Positions 23,540-31,875 of a stretch of DNA of 36,439 bases are shown piece after piece. The notes below the pieces were generated by a model. It was not told where the DNA came from, searched no databases, and saw nothing but the letters and a program-made list of their open reading frames with translations. Numbering within the stretch: position 1 is the stretch's first letter; each line of letters starts with the position of its first letter. Source of the DNA: Sphingobacteriales bacterium (GTDB lineage: Bacteria > Bacteroidota > Bacteroidia > Sphingobacteriales > Sphingobacteriaceae); contig JACXVB010000028.1 in assembly GCA_014763615.1 (NCBI GenBank), forward strand, positions 1 to 36,439. Reading direction: 5' to 3'. Position numbers and translations under genes: made by a program.

Positions 23540-25981
23540 ATGGATACAGCTTTCGTAGGTGAACACCTTTTGCCGGGTAAACTCGGCCAGTTTTTTATTA
23601 TACTTTCATTTGGTACTAGTTTAGTGGCTTTAGTCAGCTACTTTTTTGCTACAGTCAACAAAAACAAAGAAGACCTTTCTTGGACAAAATTAGGTAGATG
23701 GGCTTATCGCTTAAACCTTTTAGCGGTAATTGGTATTGGTTCTTGTTTATTTTACATCATATACAACCACCTCTTTGAATATTATTACGCTTGGGCGCAT
23801 TCATCTAAAACATTACCAGTTTATTATATCATTTCTAGTTTTTGGGAAGGGCAAGAAGGAAGTTTTTGGCTATGGACTTTCTGGGAAGCCGTTCTAGGTT
23901 GTATAGTGATTTACAAGGCAAAGACTTGGGAAAATAGTGTGATGACGGTGATTTCCTTGTCTCAGGTTTTCCTAGCTACTATGCTTTTGGGAGTAGAAAT
24001 TTTTAGTGTCAAAATTGGATCTTCACCGTTTTTATTATTGAGAAATGCCATTGAAGCACCCATATTCTCTAGAGCTGATTATCTTTCATTAATTCAAGAT
24101 GGAAATGGCTTAAATCCATTATTACAGAATTATTGGATGGTGATTCATCCCCCAACATTATTTTTTGGCTTTGCCTCTATGGTAGTTCCATTTGCTTATG
24201 GAATTGCAGGTTTATGGGAGAAACGCTATAAAGAATGGGTAAAACCAGCTTTACCTTGGGCTTTGTTGGCTGTAATGGTTTTAGGAACTGGAATTATCAT
24301 GGGTTCTTTTTGGGCTTATGAAGCTTTAAACTTTGGTGGTTTCTGGGCTTGGGATCCTGTAGAAAATGCTTCTATTATTCCGTGGTTAACTTTGATAGCC
24401 GGAGTGCATGTGATGATTGCCTATAAAAATTCAGGACATTCATACTTCACGGCTTTATTTTTAATCATCATTAGCTTTATTCTAGTATTGTATGCTTCTT
24501 TTTTAACTAGGAGTGGAATCTTAGGAGAAACTTCTGTTCATGCTTTCACAGATTTAGGAATGTCTGGGCAGTTACTCATCTATATGTTCGCCTTTATTGC
24601 AATATCTGCTTGGCTGATCGCGGTTAATTGGAAAAAACTTCCAATTACCAAGAAAGATGAAGAAACCTATTCTCGAGAGTTTTGGTTGTTTATAGGTGCT
24701 ATTGTATTAGTCGTTTCTTGTATTCAAATCATCGCAACTACCTCAATTCCTGTATATAATAAAGTTTTCGGAACTTCAATTGCACCACCTACAGATTTAA
24801 TAGCGCATTACAATAAATGGCAAATTGCTTTTGCTTTCGCTATTGCTACCATCTCTGCCTTTTCTCAATTCTTGAAATACAAGAAAACGGACGTTCGTAA
24901 ATTTTTCATCAGTGTTTTAGTTTCTTTTGTGGTCGCTATTTTACTGACAGCTGTTGTGGTTTATTTCACAGATATCTACCATAATGTCATGTATATTTTG
25001 CTCACTTGGTCGGCAATTTTCTCCATTCTGTGTAACGCAAAAATTTTAGGTGAAGCCTTTAAAGGTAAATGGAAGTTATCAGGATCTGCCGTGGCACATA
25101 TTGGTTTTGCTTTTATTTTAATTGGGGCTTTAATTGCTGCAGCTACTCATAAAGTAATTTCTGTAAATGATACTGGAATTGGTTTTGGAGATGAGTTTTC
25201 AAAGAGTAACAATCCTAGAGAAAATATTATTCTTTACAAAAATGAGCCTGTTAAAATGAATAAATACACCGTCACTTATTTAGGTGATTCTACATCAGGT
25301 GTAAACACCTATTATCAAGTAAACTATAAAGTGTTTGATGATAATGGTAAGGTGAAGGAAAACTTTACACTTTCTCCAAATGCACAGCAAAATGCTAAAA
25401 TGAAGCAAATTATAGCTTCCCCAGATACGAAGCATTATATATTTCATGATGTTTATACCCACGTAAGTAGTGTCCCTTTAAAAGAAGACGAACATGATCA
25501 TAACGGCGAGTCTGATGATAGCAAATATTTACCTCCTGTTACCCATGAGGTATCTGTTGGAGATACGGTTCGTTACAAAGAAGGAATGATCATCGTTAAA
25601 TCTATCGACAGGAATGCTCAGATTAATGATATCAAGCTAGAAAAAGGTGATGTAGCAATAGGCATGAATCTGGAAGTGAAGAATGATCAAGGTACTTATG
25701 AATCAGAACCGATATTCCTCATTAAAGGAAATACAAAAGTAGATTTTGGGAAAAAGGTAGATGAGGCAGGTTTAAAACTGAGATTCACCAATGTTTTGCC
25801 GGATAAGCAAAAGCTAGAATTAACTGTATATGAAATGCCAAAGTCAGAAAGTAAAGATTGGATTGTGATGAAAGCCATCGTTTTCCCATACATCAATCTG
25901 TTGTGGGGCGGAACAATTATGATGGTGATAGGATTTTTATTATCTATTTTCAGAAGATCAAAAGAAGTGAAAACGGCATGA
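23540..25981 (+). CDS. ccmF: CcmF-type haem lyase, cytochrome c biogenesis
   Basis: An 813-residue polytopic membrane protein that attaches haem to apocytochrome c. The tryptophan-rich WWD region lies at about 258-280 (SFWAYEALNFGGFWAWDPVENAS). Candidate haem-ligand histidines are H203 (VIHPP), H334 (ETSVHAF) and H520 (AHIGFAF). NPLLQNYWMVIHPP and the early FWEGQEGSFWLW fit CcmF rather than CcmC or CcsA. After the last of the central helices there is a large soluble region (about 545-775) with a His- and Asp-rich patch, EDEHDHNGESDD, then a final helix. The total is longer than the roughly 650 residues of enterobacterial CcmF. It overlaps the next gene by 4 nt. No ccmH or ccmI is adjacent. 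Confidence 0.88.
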   Translation: MDTAFVGEHLLPGKLGQFFIILSFGTSLVALVSYFFATVNKNKEDLSWTKLGRWAYRLNLLAVIGIGSCLFYIIYNHLFEYYYAWAHSSKTLPVYYIISSFWEGQEGSFWLWTFWEAVLGCIVIYKAKTWENSVMTVISLSQVFLATMLLGVEIFSVKIGSSPFLLLRNAIEAPIFSRADYLSLIQDGNGLNPLLQNYWMVIHPPTLFFGFASMVVPFAYGIAGLWEKRYKEWVKPALPWALLAVMVLGTGIIMGSFWAYEALNFGGFWAWDPVENASIIPWLTLIAGVHVMIAYKNSGHSYFTALFLIIISFILVLYASFLTRSGILGETSVHAFTDLGMSGQLLIYMFAFIAISAWLIAVNWKKLPITKKDEETYSREFWLFIGAIVLVVSCIQIIATTSIPVYNKVFGTSIAPPTDLIAHYNKWQIAFAFAIATISAFSQFLKYKKTDVRKFFISVLVSFVVAILLTAVVVYFTDIYHNVMYILLTWSAIFSILCNAKILGEAFKGKWKLSGSAVAHIGFAFILIGALIAAATHKVISVNDTGIGFGDEFSKSNNPRENIILYKNEPVKMNKYTVTYLGDSTSGVNTYYQVNYKVFDDNGKVKENFTLSPNAQQNAKMKQIIASPDTKHYIFHDVYTHVSSVPLKEDEHDHNGESDDSKYLPPVTHEVSVGDTVRYKEGMIIVKSIDRNAQINDIKLEKGDVAIGMNLEVKNDQGTYESEPIFLIKGNTKVDFGKKVDEAGLKLRFTNVLPDKQKLELTVYEMPKSESKDWIVMKAIVFPYINLLWGGTIMMVIGFLLSIFRRSKEVKTA

Positions 25982-26772
25982 AAATCGCCATTTTAGGATC
26001 TGGAAACGTCGCTACACATCTCGGTAAAGCATTAATTAAGGCGGGTCATCCGGTGATGCAAGTTTGGAGTAGAAATCATAATCATGCAATTGATTTGGCT
26101 CTAGAAATTGGGGCTAATTCTATCCCAGAAATAAAAAACATCAAGGCTCATATTGATGTGGTGATTGTTGCGGTAACAGATGATGCTATTGCAAAGGTAG
26201 CTAGCCAAATTCCTGAACAAGAAAATCGCTTAATTCTACATACTTCGGGATCAACCAATTTAGAAGTTTTAAGTTCTCGGTTTGAAAATGTTGGCGTTTT
26301 ATATCCACTACAAACATTTTCTAAAAACAGTGATTTAGATTTTAGTCTGATTCCCTTATGCTTAGAAGCCAACAATGATTGGGCAATGCAACAATTAGAA
26401 TGCCTAGCTAAACAACTTTCTAATCAGGTACAGCGGGTTAATTCTGATGCTAGAGCGATGTTGCATGTGGCTGCTGTTTTTGCCTGTAACTTCACTAATT
26501 TCTTCTATTGCATAGCTCAACAACTTACAGATGCTGTACAATTAGATTTCAGCTTGTTACATCCACTTATTCAGGAAACAACCGATAAAGCCATGCTGAA
26601 TAATCCTGTAGATGTACAAACTGGTCCGGCTAGAAGGGATGACAAACAGACGATGCAAAAGCACTCCGATTTACTGAAAAATCAGCTACAATTGCAAGCC
26701 CTGTATCAATCTATTAGTCAATACATAGTCAAAATGTATCACCCCAACGGGCTAAGGGAGATAAATTCTTAA
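25978..26772 (+). CDS. Rossmann-like and DUF2520 domain-containing protein
   Basis: A 264-residue cytoplasmic protein. The N-terminus is a dinucleotide-binding fold, MKIAILGSGNVATHLGKAL, similar to NADP-dependent F420 or pyrroline-carboxylate reductases. The second half (about 135-255) is the helical DUF2520 domain (DARAMLHVAAVFACNFTNF, then LLHPLIQETTDKAML). Its enzyme activity is not established. I start at 25978, where ATGA overlaps the ccmF stop; longer versions would run through ccmF coding sequence. In Bacteroidota this family is often encoded beside a KdsC-type phosphatase and Maf, which both occur a few genes downstream here. Confidence 0.86.
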   Translation: MKIAILGSGNVATHLGKALIKAGHPVMQVWSRNHNHAIDLALEIGANSIPEIKNIKAHIDVVIVAVTDDAIAKVASQIPEQENRLILHTSGSTNLEVLSSRFENVGVLYPLQTFSKNSDLDFSLIPLCLEANNDWAMQQLECLAKQLSNQVQRVNSDARAMLHVAAVFACNFTNFFYCIAQQLTDAVQLDFSLLHPLIQETTDKAMLNNPVDVQTGPARRDDKQTMQKHSDLLKNQLQLQALYQSISQYIVKMYHPNGLREINS

Positions 26773-26783
26773 TTTCGCAACTT

Positions 26784-27116
26784 ATGAATATTTATAAGGT
26801 AAAGATCAACTTTGAAGAAAAAGATCACGATACCATTGAGCTGCCTATTGCCGAAGGAGAATCTGTTTTAGACGTTTGTTTGGATAATGGCATAGAACTT
26901 CAACACAATTGTGGGGGAGTTTGCGGATGCAGCACTTGTCATATCTATGTGAACAAAGGAGAAGATCATATTCAGGAGATTTCTGATAAAGAAGAAGATT
27001 TTATAGATAGAGCAGTAAATCCTCGTATCAACTCTCGTTTAGGTTGCCAATGCGTAATGATAGACGGAGATATAGAAGTGACCATTCCGGATCAATCTCA
27101 ATTCTTAGGACATTAA
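26784..27116 (+). CDS. 2Fe-2S ferredoxin, adrenodoxin type
   Basis: A 110-residue plant/adrenodoxin-fold ferredoxin. The cluster ligands are C43, C49 and C52 (C-x5-C-x2-C in NCGGVCGCSTCHIYV) and a later cysteine at 88 in LGCQC. Additional cysteines at 32, 47 and 90 are present. The spacing is that of the Fdx used in iron-sulfur cluster assembly rather than photosynthetic ferredoxins. IscX, an assembly accessory protein, follows after 11 nt, which supports the same role. Six nt before the ATG is TAATTTCG (26770-26777), one mismatch from the -7 consensus, so an internal promoter is possible. Confidence 0.93.
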   Translation: MNIYKVKINFEEKDHDTIELPIAEGESVLDVCLDNGIELQHNCGGVCGCSTCHIYVNKGEDHIQEISDKEEDFIDRAVNPRINSRLGCQCVMIDGDIEVTIPDQSQFLGH

Positions 27117-27127
27117 AACTAAAATAC

Positions 27128-27370
27128 ATGAACCACAATAAATTTGCCTTGCCTATCCATTGGAATGATTATGAAGACATTGCTATGGGATTATATGAGA
27201 AATTTGGAGACGAGTTTGGAGAATCTAAAATCTACAGAATTCGTTTTACCGAATTGATGGATTGGGTTTTAGCTTTACCCAACTTCGCGGGTACTAAAGA
27301 AGAATGTAACGAAGGGCATTTAGAGCAAATTCAATCTGCTTGGGTGTACGAGTGGAGAGATAATCAATAA
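27128..27370 (+). CDS. iscX: Iron-sulfur cluster assembly protein IscX
   Basis: An 80-residue acidic protein. LPIHWNDYEDIAMGLYEKFG, then a segment with KIYRIRFTELMDWVLALPNF and CNEGHLEQIQSAWVYEW, match IscX along the whole length. In E. coli IscX binds IscS and iron and tunes cluster assembly. I start at 27128 (MNHNKFALPI); an upstream in-frame ATG would overlap the ferredoxin gene by 73 nt and adds unlikely residues. The pairing with the ferredoxin mirrors the fdx-iscX end of proteobacterial isc operons, although no iscS, iscU or hscA is present here. Confidence 0.92.
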   Translation: MNHNKFALPIHWNDYEDIAMGLYEKFGDEFGESKIYRIRFTELMDWVLALPNFAGTKEECNEGHLEQIQSAWVYEWRDNQ

Positions 27371-27418
27371 TTCTGATTGAATCTTCTATTCTTTAGCCTA
27401 AAATCGTAATTTCCACTC

Positions 27419-27952
27419 ATGTTAGATAAACTAAAAGCTATTACCACTTTTATATTTGATGTGGATGGCGTTTTAACCAATGGCAATCTACTGATTTCCG
27501 AAACTGGAGAACAACTCCGTCAATACAGTATTAAAGACGGTTACGCTATTCAATTGGCTTTGAGTAAAGGTTATCAAGTGGCGATAATTACCGGTGCAAA
27601 AGCACCTTCTGTAGAGATGAGGTTAAAAGGTTTAGGTATTCAGCATATCTATTTAGGAGCTTCTTACAAACTGCCATTGTTTGAAGATTTTTTAGAAAAA
27701 ACAGCAACTAAGCCAGAGCATATTGTTTATGTTGGGGATGATTTACCCGATCAAGAGATTATGGAAAAGGTAGCCATTGCTGTTTGTCCGGCTGATGGTG
27801 TACAAGAAATAAAGGATTGTTGTTCTTACATTTCTCCATTTAATGGAGGAGCTGGTGTAGTGAGAGACATCATTGAAAAAGTATTAAAAGTACAAGGCAA
27901 ATGGTTTGTAGAAAGGCCAGATGCTGATGACGGAGCCCTAAAATCTTCCTGA
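27419..27952 (+). CDS. kdsC: KdsC-type HAD phosphatase (Kdo-8-phosphate phosphatase)
   Basis: A 177-residue cap-less HAD phosphatase that, in this family, removes phosphate from Kdo-8-phosphate for lipopolysaccharide core synthesis. D14 and D16 of FDVDGVLTNG are the catalytic pair, TGAKA near 57 is motif II, and G106-DDLPD is motif IV. The tail FNGGAGVVRDIIEKVL matches the GGxGAVRE segment that closes the KdsC active site. It lies 5 nt before maf, so the two are co-transcribed. Other HAD-IIIA phosphatases are possible, but the tail makes KdsC most likely. Confidence 0.85.
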   Translation: MLDKLKAITTFIFDVDGVLTNGNLLISETGEQLRQYSIKDGYAIQLALSKGYQVAIITGAKAPSVEMRLKGLGIQHIYLGASYKLPLFEDFLEKTATKPEHIVYVGDDLPDQEIMEKVAIAVCPADGVQEIKDCCSYISPFNGGAGVVRDIIEKVLKVQGKWFVERPDADDGALKSS

Positions 27953-27957
27953 AAAAG

Positions 27958-28515
27958 ATGAATAAAATTTATCTCGCTTCTAAATCGCCGCGTAGGCAAG
28001 AACTCTTGAAACTGATGGGTTTTGAGTTTGAGTTGCTGTTGAAAGAGGTAGATGAGAGTTATCCCAAAAATATTCCTCTCACAGAAATCGCTCCTTTTAT
28101 CGCTAAGAAGAAAGCAGATGCTTTTGAAGCTAAACCTGATGGAATTATCATTACATCAGATACGGTGGTTTTATTAGGGGATGAAATTTTAGAAAAGCCT
28201 CAAGATAAAAATCATGCTTTTGAGATGTTGAGTAAACTTAATGGTAAAACGCATCAAGTGATTACAGGTGTTACTTTAAAAAGTGAAACCCAAACTTTTA
28301 CTTTTTCTGAGACTACTGAGGTAACTTTTACGCAATTAAGTGAGGAGCAATTGTGGTATTATATCCTAGAATTTCAACCTTTTGATAAGGCAGGAAGCTA
28401 CGGCGTTCAAGATTGGATTGGCATGGTAGGGGTGAAGCGTATCCAAGGTTCTTATACCAATGTGATGGGTTTGCCCACCGAAAGATTGTACAAAGAATTG
28501 GCTAATTATCGCTAA
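27958..28515 (+). CDS. maf: Maf family nucleotide pyrophosphatase
   Basis: A 185-residue cytoplasmic house-cleaning enzyme that hydrolyses non-canonical or modified nucleoside triphosphates. The start LASKSPRRQELLKLMG is the Maf signature, SD68TVV carries the general base, EKPQDKNHAFEMLSKLNGK follows, and DKAGSYGVQDWIG precedes the closing GSYTNVMGLP. The QDWIG wording fits the YhdE-type dTTP/UTP pyrophosphatase group. The last 14 nt overlap the converging ppx gene. Confidence 0.94.
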   Translation: MNKIYLASKSPRRQELLKLMGFEFELLLKEVDESYPKNIPLTEIAPFIAKKKADAFEAKPDGIIITSDTVVLLGDEILEKPQDKNHAFEMLSKLNGKTHQVITGVTLKSETQTFTFSETTEVTFTQLSEEQLWYYILEFQPFDKAGSYGVQDWIGMVGVKRIQGSYTNVMGLPTERLYKELANYR

Positions 28516-29434
28516 ACAACAAGCCTTCTTTAAGCGAATAGGTACATGTGGTCACGTGTTGAATATTCCCTCTCTCAATGATGAATTGAGTAAGCATAGA
28601 AGCCATCAAAATCATATCTACTCTTAGTGGAATCAATCCTTTCATTGCGGCTCTCTGTTGATGGGAAGATGATATAATTTCTGTAATCAATTGATTAAAA
28701 TCCTCTAAATTAAAATGATAGCTTTTTTGTGTATCATGATTGAAAGGTTGAGGAGTTCTTAAGCTCATCATCTCTGCGTAAGAATCAAAAGAACCAGCTG
28801 TACCAATGAGTTCTGTAGGTTGATGTTCTTGAATCACTTGAAAAAGTTCGACTAATTCATTTTGAAATCTTTGATGAATAGCTTTTAAAACACTTTCTTT
28901 TATAGCCTCATCGTTGGTATAATATTCGGCTAGTAAACGAGCGGCACCTAATCTAAAACTGTTTTTCCAGAAAATTTCTCGCTGATTACACAAAATAAAC
29001 TCCACACTTCCCCCACCAATATCCATAATTAAAGCTTTTTCATGACCTAAAGTTCCGGCAGCTTTTGCGCCAACATAAATGTATTCCGCTTCTTTTAGTC
29101 CATCAATAATTTCTATTTGAATGTTGGCTTTTTCTTTGGCTTCCGCCATAAAATCCTTTCCATTGCTTGCATCTCTTACCGCCGCTGTAGCGGTTGCTTT
29201 TACCTTTTGGATGTTAAATTTATCGAGTTGAGTTCTAAAATCGAGCAAAGCATTGATTCCTCTTTGATATGCAGCATCGGTAATAAAACCCTTATCTACA
29301 CCGCCTTCTCCCAGTTTTACAGCGATGGTTTTTTTGTAAATCACCTGAATGGTAGCTTCTGCTGTAATTTCTGCAATCAGTAAATGGAAGGTATTGGTGC
29401 CAATATCAATTACTGCTTTTGTTTTAGAATTCAT
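28502..29434 (-). CDS. Ppx/GppA family phosphatase
   Basis: A 310-residue member of the ASKHA fold. The phosphate motif AVIDIGTNTFHLLIAE lies at about 8-23, followed by MDIGGGSVEFI near 148-158 and GTAGSFDSYAEM near 219. It contains only the two-domain catalytic core and lacks the C-terminal helical domains of E. coli Ppx, as is usual for the short bacterial form. It hydrolyses polyphosphate, pppGpp, or both; sequence does not decide. Its end overlaps maf by 14 nt with no terminator between them. Upstream it is separated from the ABC genes by a hairpin. Confidence 0.9.
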   Translation of the reverse strand: MNSKTKAVIDIGTNTFHLLIAEITAEATIQVIYKKTIAVKLGEGGVDKGFITDAAYQRGINALLDFRTQLDKFNIQKVKATATAAVRDASNGKDFMAEAKEKANIQIEIIDGLKEAEYIYVGAKAAGTLGHEKALIMDIGGGSVEFILCNQREIFWKNSFRLGAARLLAEYYTNDEAIKESVLKAIHQRFQNELVELFQVIQEHQPTELIGTAGSFDSYAEMMSLRTPQPFNHDTQKSYHFNLEDFNQLITEIISSSHQQRAAMKGLIPLRVDMILMASMLTQFIIERGNIQHVTTCTYSLKEGLLFSDN

Positions 29435-29451
29435 GTTTTTAAGTTAAGAAG

Positions 29452-29485
29452 AAAAAAATCCGTAACAGAACAGCTACGGATTTTT
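29452..29485 (-). terminator. Terminator after the ABC transporter pair
   Basis: AAAAATCCGTA (29454-29464) pairs with TACGGATTTTT (29475-29485) around a 10-nt loop. Read leftward it ends the ABC operon; it lies just upstream of ppx. Confidence 0.85.
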
Positions 29486-29513
29486 AATTGATAAACGTTT
29501 ATTTTAAAATTAC

Positions 29514-30839
29514 TTACTCTTTATAAGTGAACCATTTAGCCAATTCTTTATAGCTCACTTTCTTGCCGTACATCAAAATACCTACGCGATAAATTCTGGA
29601 TGCCACCCAAGTGGTGAAGATAAATCCTCCAACTAATAAGGTCATGGAGAGGGCCAATTGCCAAACGGGTACACCAAACGGGATACGAATCATCATGGCA
29701 ATAGGAGAGGTAAACGGAATCATCGACATCCAAAAAGACAATTGGCTATCAGGATTATTTACAATTACATTCATTCCAATAATAAAAGTAAAAATCAGCG
29801 GAAGCGTAATCGGCAACATGAATTGTTGCGTTTCGGTCTCATTATCAACGGCAGAACCTACAGCGGCAAATAATGCGCTATAAAGTAAATATCCGCCTAA
29901 GAAATAGAAGAAGAAAGTACCAATGATGTAAGGGAAATTAATGGTATCGGCAGCTTTTAGCAATTGCTGAACCTTATTGCCATTATCCGCTTTCGCAGTG
30001 TCCACCATCATACTTTTACTGCTTTTATGGTCGGTTTGCTCTATTTTGGTGGCGCCCTCATTATCCTTGTTAAAAACCTTAGCAGCAAGGGTAGATAAAC
30101 TGGTGCTGAGTATAATCCACAATAAAAACTGCGTTAAACCTACTGCACCAATCCCGATAATTTTACCCATCATTAATTGGAAAGGCTTCACAGAAGAAAC
30201 AATTACCTCAATAATCCGATTGGTTTTTTCTTCGATGACACCACGCATCACCTGCGCACCATAAATAAACAAGGATAGATAAATTAGGAACGCACTCACA
30301 AAACCTACAATATAGGTAGCGCCTAAGCTAGCGTCTTTTTCGCCTTCATCAGTTAATTGTTTAGCATTAATAGCAACTTTTGCTTTTGAGCTGTTTAAAA
30401 CAGCTGTATCAATCCCGGCAGCAATTAATTTTTTGTTTCTCAAGATGGTTTCCATCTGATTTTCTACATCATTCACTACCGAAAGTCCTGGTTTTTTTTC
30501 TGAGATAAGTTCCACATTTCCAGTTTGGGCATAATCGGAAGAGATGTACAGCAGAAAATCATTTTTTTCCTTTCGGATGTCTTTTTTAGCTTCTTCATAA
30601 TTGCCTTTGATATAACTGAAATTAAGATTATTGCTGTTGTTAAACTGATGCTCAAAAATCCCGGACTGATCTAATACTTTAAAATTTTTGATGTGATCAT
30701 CGCCTTTGGTAGTTAGATAAACTACTAAAGACATCATTCCGATAAACGAGGCAGGAACTAAAAAAGTCAAGAGTAAGAATGATTTTTTCTTTACCCTGCT
30801 TAAATATTCTCTTTGTATGATGAGTAAAATTTTGTTCAT
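29514..30839 (-). CDS. ABC transporter permease, NatB/ABC-2 type
   Basis: A 441-residue membrane protein. One helix near residues 21-43 (SFLLLTFLVPASFIGMMSLVV) is followed by a large extracytoplasmic domain (about 45-170) and then five helices between about 175 and 425, including TYIVGFVSAFLIYLSLFIYGAQVM. The segment GVIEEKTNRIIEVIVSSVKPFQLMMGKIIG is the standard coupling signature of ABC-2 permeases such as NatB. It is preceded after a 6-nt gap by its ATPase. Possible exports include Na+, a drug or a lipid; none can be chosen from sequence. Confidence 0.9.
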   Translation of the reverse strand: MNKILLIIQREYLSRVKKKSFLLLTFLVPASFIGMMSLVVYLTTKGDDHIKNFKVLDQSGIFEHQFNNSNNLNFSYIKGNYEEAKKDIRKEKNDFLLYISSDYAQTGNVELISEKKPGLSVVNDVENQMETILRNKKLIAAGIDTAVLNSSKAKVAINAKQLTDEGEKDASLGATYIVGFVSAFLIYLSLFIYGAQVMRGVIEEKTNRIIEVIVSSVKPFQLMMGKIIGIGAVGLTQFLLWIILSTSLSTLAAKVFNKDNEGATKIEQTDHKSSKSMMVDTAKADNGNKVQQLLKAADTINFPYIIGTFFFYFLGGYLLYSALFAAVGSAVDNETETQQFMLPITLPLIFTFIIGMNVIVNNPDSQLSFWMSMIPFTSPIAMMIRIPFGVPVWQLALSMTLLVGGFIFTTWVASRIYRVGILMYGKKVSYKELAKWFTYKE

Positions 30840-30845
30840 GGCGGT

Positions 30846-31748
30846 TTAGTTTAGCTGTTTAACTTTTTCAATAAAAATCTCGTTGATGGTTGGAATTACT
30901 TCTTCCAGATAAGTGATTCCTGTTTGTGGAATCAGCTCTTGCAAAACATCATTTGTAGAAAAACTAGCTTTCAATTTAATGGTGAGCTGTTCGCCTTCAT
31001 CCATTGTTTTTTGTTGGGTTAAATCAAAAGTCTTAAATCCATTTAAGGGAATTTTTTGATCAATTCCGATACGAAAAGTACTATTTCTATAAGCGTTTTT
31101 AATGGATTTCACACTTCCATCTAATATTTTGTGAGATTTATTAATCAGCGCAATATGTTCGCACAACTCTTCCACAGATTCCATTCTGTGGGTAGAAAAT
31201 ATAATAGTTGAACCTTTTTGATTGAGTTCTAAAATCTCATTTTTGATGACTTCGGCATTCACCGGGTCGAAACCCGAGAAAGGTTCATCCAGAATAATTA
31301 ATTCTGGCTCATGCAAAACGGTAGCTACAAATTGCACTTTTTGTTGCATCCCCTTAGAAAGATCTTCTACCTTTTTCTTCCACCAGCTTTGCATCTCCAT
31401 CTTCTCAAACCAAAACTTAATTCTTTTGGCTGCTTCTGCTCTGCTTAAACCTTTTAATTGGGCTAGGTAAAGCATTTGTTCGCCAATTTCCATTTTCTTG
31501 TACAAACCACGCTCTTCTGGCAAATAACCAATTTTGTTGATGTGGGTTTGATTGAGTTTCTCTCCATTAAAGAAAATCTCGCCCTCATCTGGTCCGGTAA
31601 TTTGATTGATTATTCTGATGAGTGAAGTTTTCCCTGCTCCATTTGGACCGAGCAGCCCAAATATAGTCCCTTTTTGTACTTCTAAACTTACATCATCCAA
31701 TGCCCTGTGTTTAGCATATTCTTTTACAATGTGGCTAACTTTTAACAT
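30846..31748 (-). CDS. ABC transporter ATP-binding protein
   Basis: A 300-residue ATPase. Walker A is GPNGAGKT at residues 34-41, the signature is LSKGMQQKVQ, and Walker B is LIILDEPFSGFDP, followed by the His switch in STHRMESVEEL. Residues from about 215 form a C-terminal extension that resembles the DUF4162 region of NatA-like exporters. It is first in a two-gene operon with the permease. No good TAnnTTTG box is visible in front of it. Confidence 0.92.
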   Translation of the reverse strand: MLKVSHIVKEYAKHRALDDVSLEVQKGTIFGLLGPNGAGKTSLIRIINQITGPDEGEIFFNGEKLNQTHINKIGYLPEERGLYKKMEIGEQMLYLAQLKGLSRAEAAKRIKFWFEKMEMQSWWKKKVEDLSKGMQQKVQFVATVLHEPELIILDEPFSGFDPVNAEVIKNEILELNQKGSTIIFSTHRMESVEELCEHIALINKSHKILDGSVKSIKNAYRNSTFRIGIDQKIPLNGFKTFDLTQQKTMDEGEQLTIKLKASFSTNDVLQELIPQTGITYLEEVIPTINEIFIEKVKQLN

Positions 31749-31814
31749 TTGTAAGGTTTTGATTTAATGATTAGATACATTTAAGCATCAATTATTACAA
31801 TTAAAAAGGTAATT

Positions 31815-31851
31815 TATCAAAAAAGCCAGCTAAAAGCTGGCTTTTTTGATA
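31815..31851 (-). terminator. Terminator between dnaJ and the ABC operon
   Basis: A 17-bp stem around three A bases: TATCAAAAAAGCCAGCT (31815-31831) and its complement (31835-31851). The A and T runs inside the arms make it active in both directions; it lies 25 nt beyond the dnaJ stop. Confidence 0.92.
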
Positions 31852-31875
31852 TGATATTGAAATTAATCTGAATGC

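Noticed and set aside
25858-25977. Extended N-terminus of the DUF2520 protein
   Set aside because: It would overlap ccmF by 124 nt and lacks homology logic; MKIAILGSGN at 25978 is a canonical Rossmann start.
29611-30264. Several rightward frames opposite the ABC permease
   Set aside because: They mirror helix-coding sequence of the permease, which readily yields open antisense frames.
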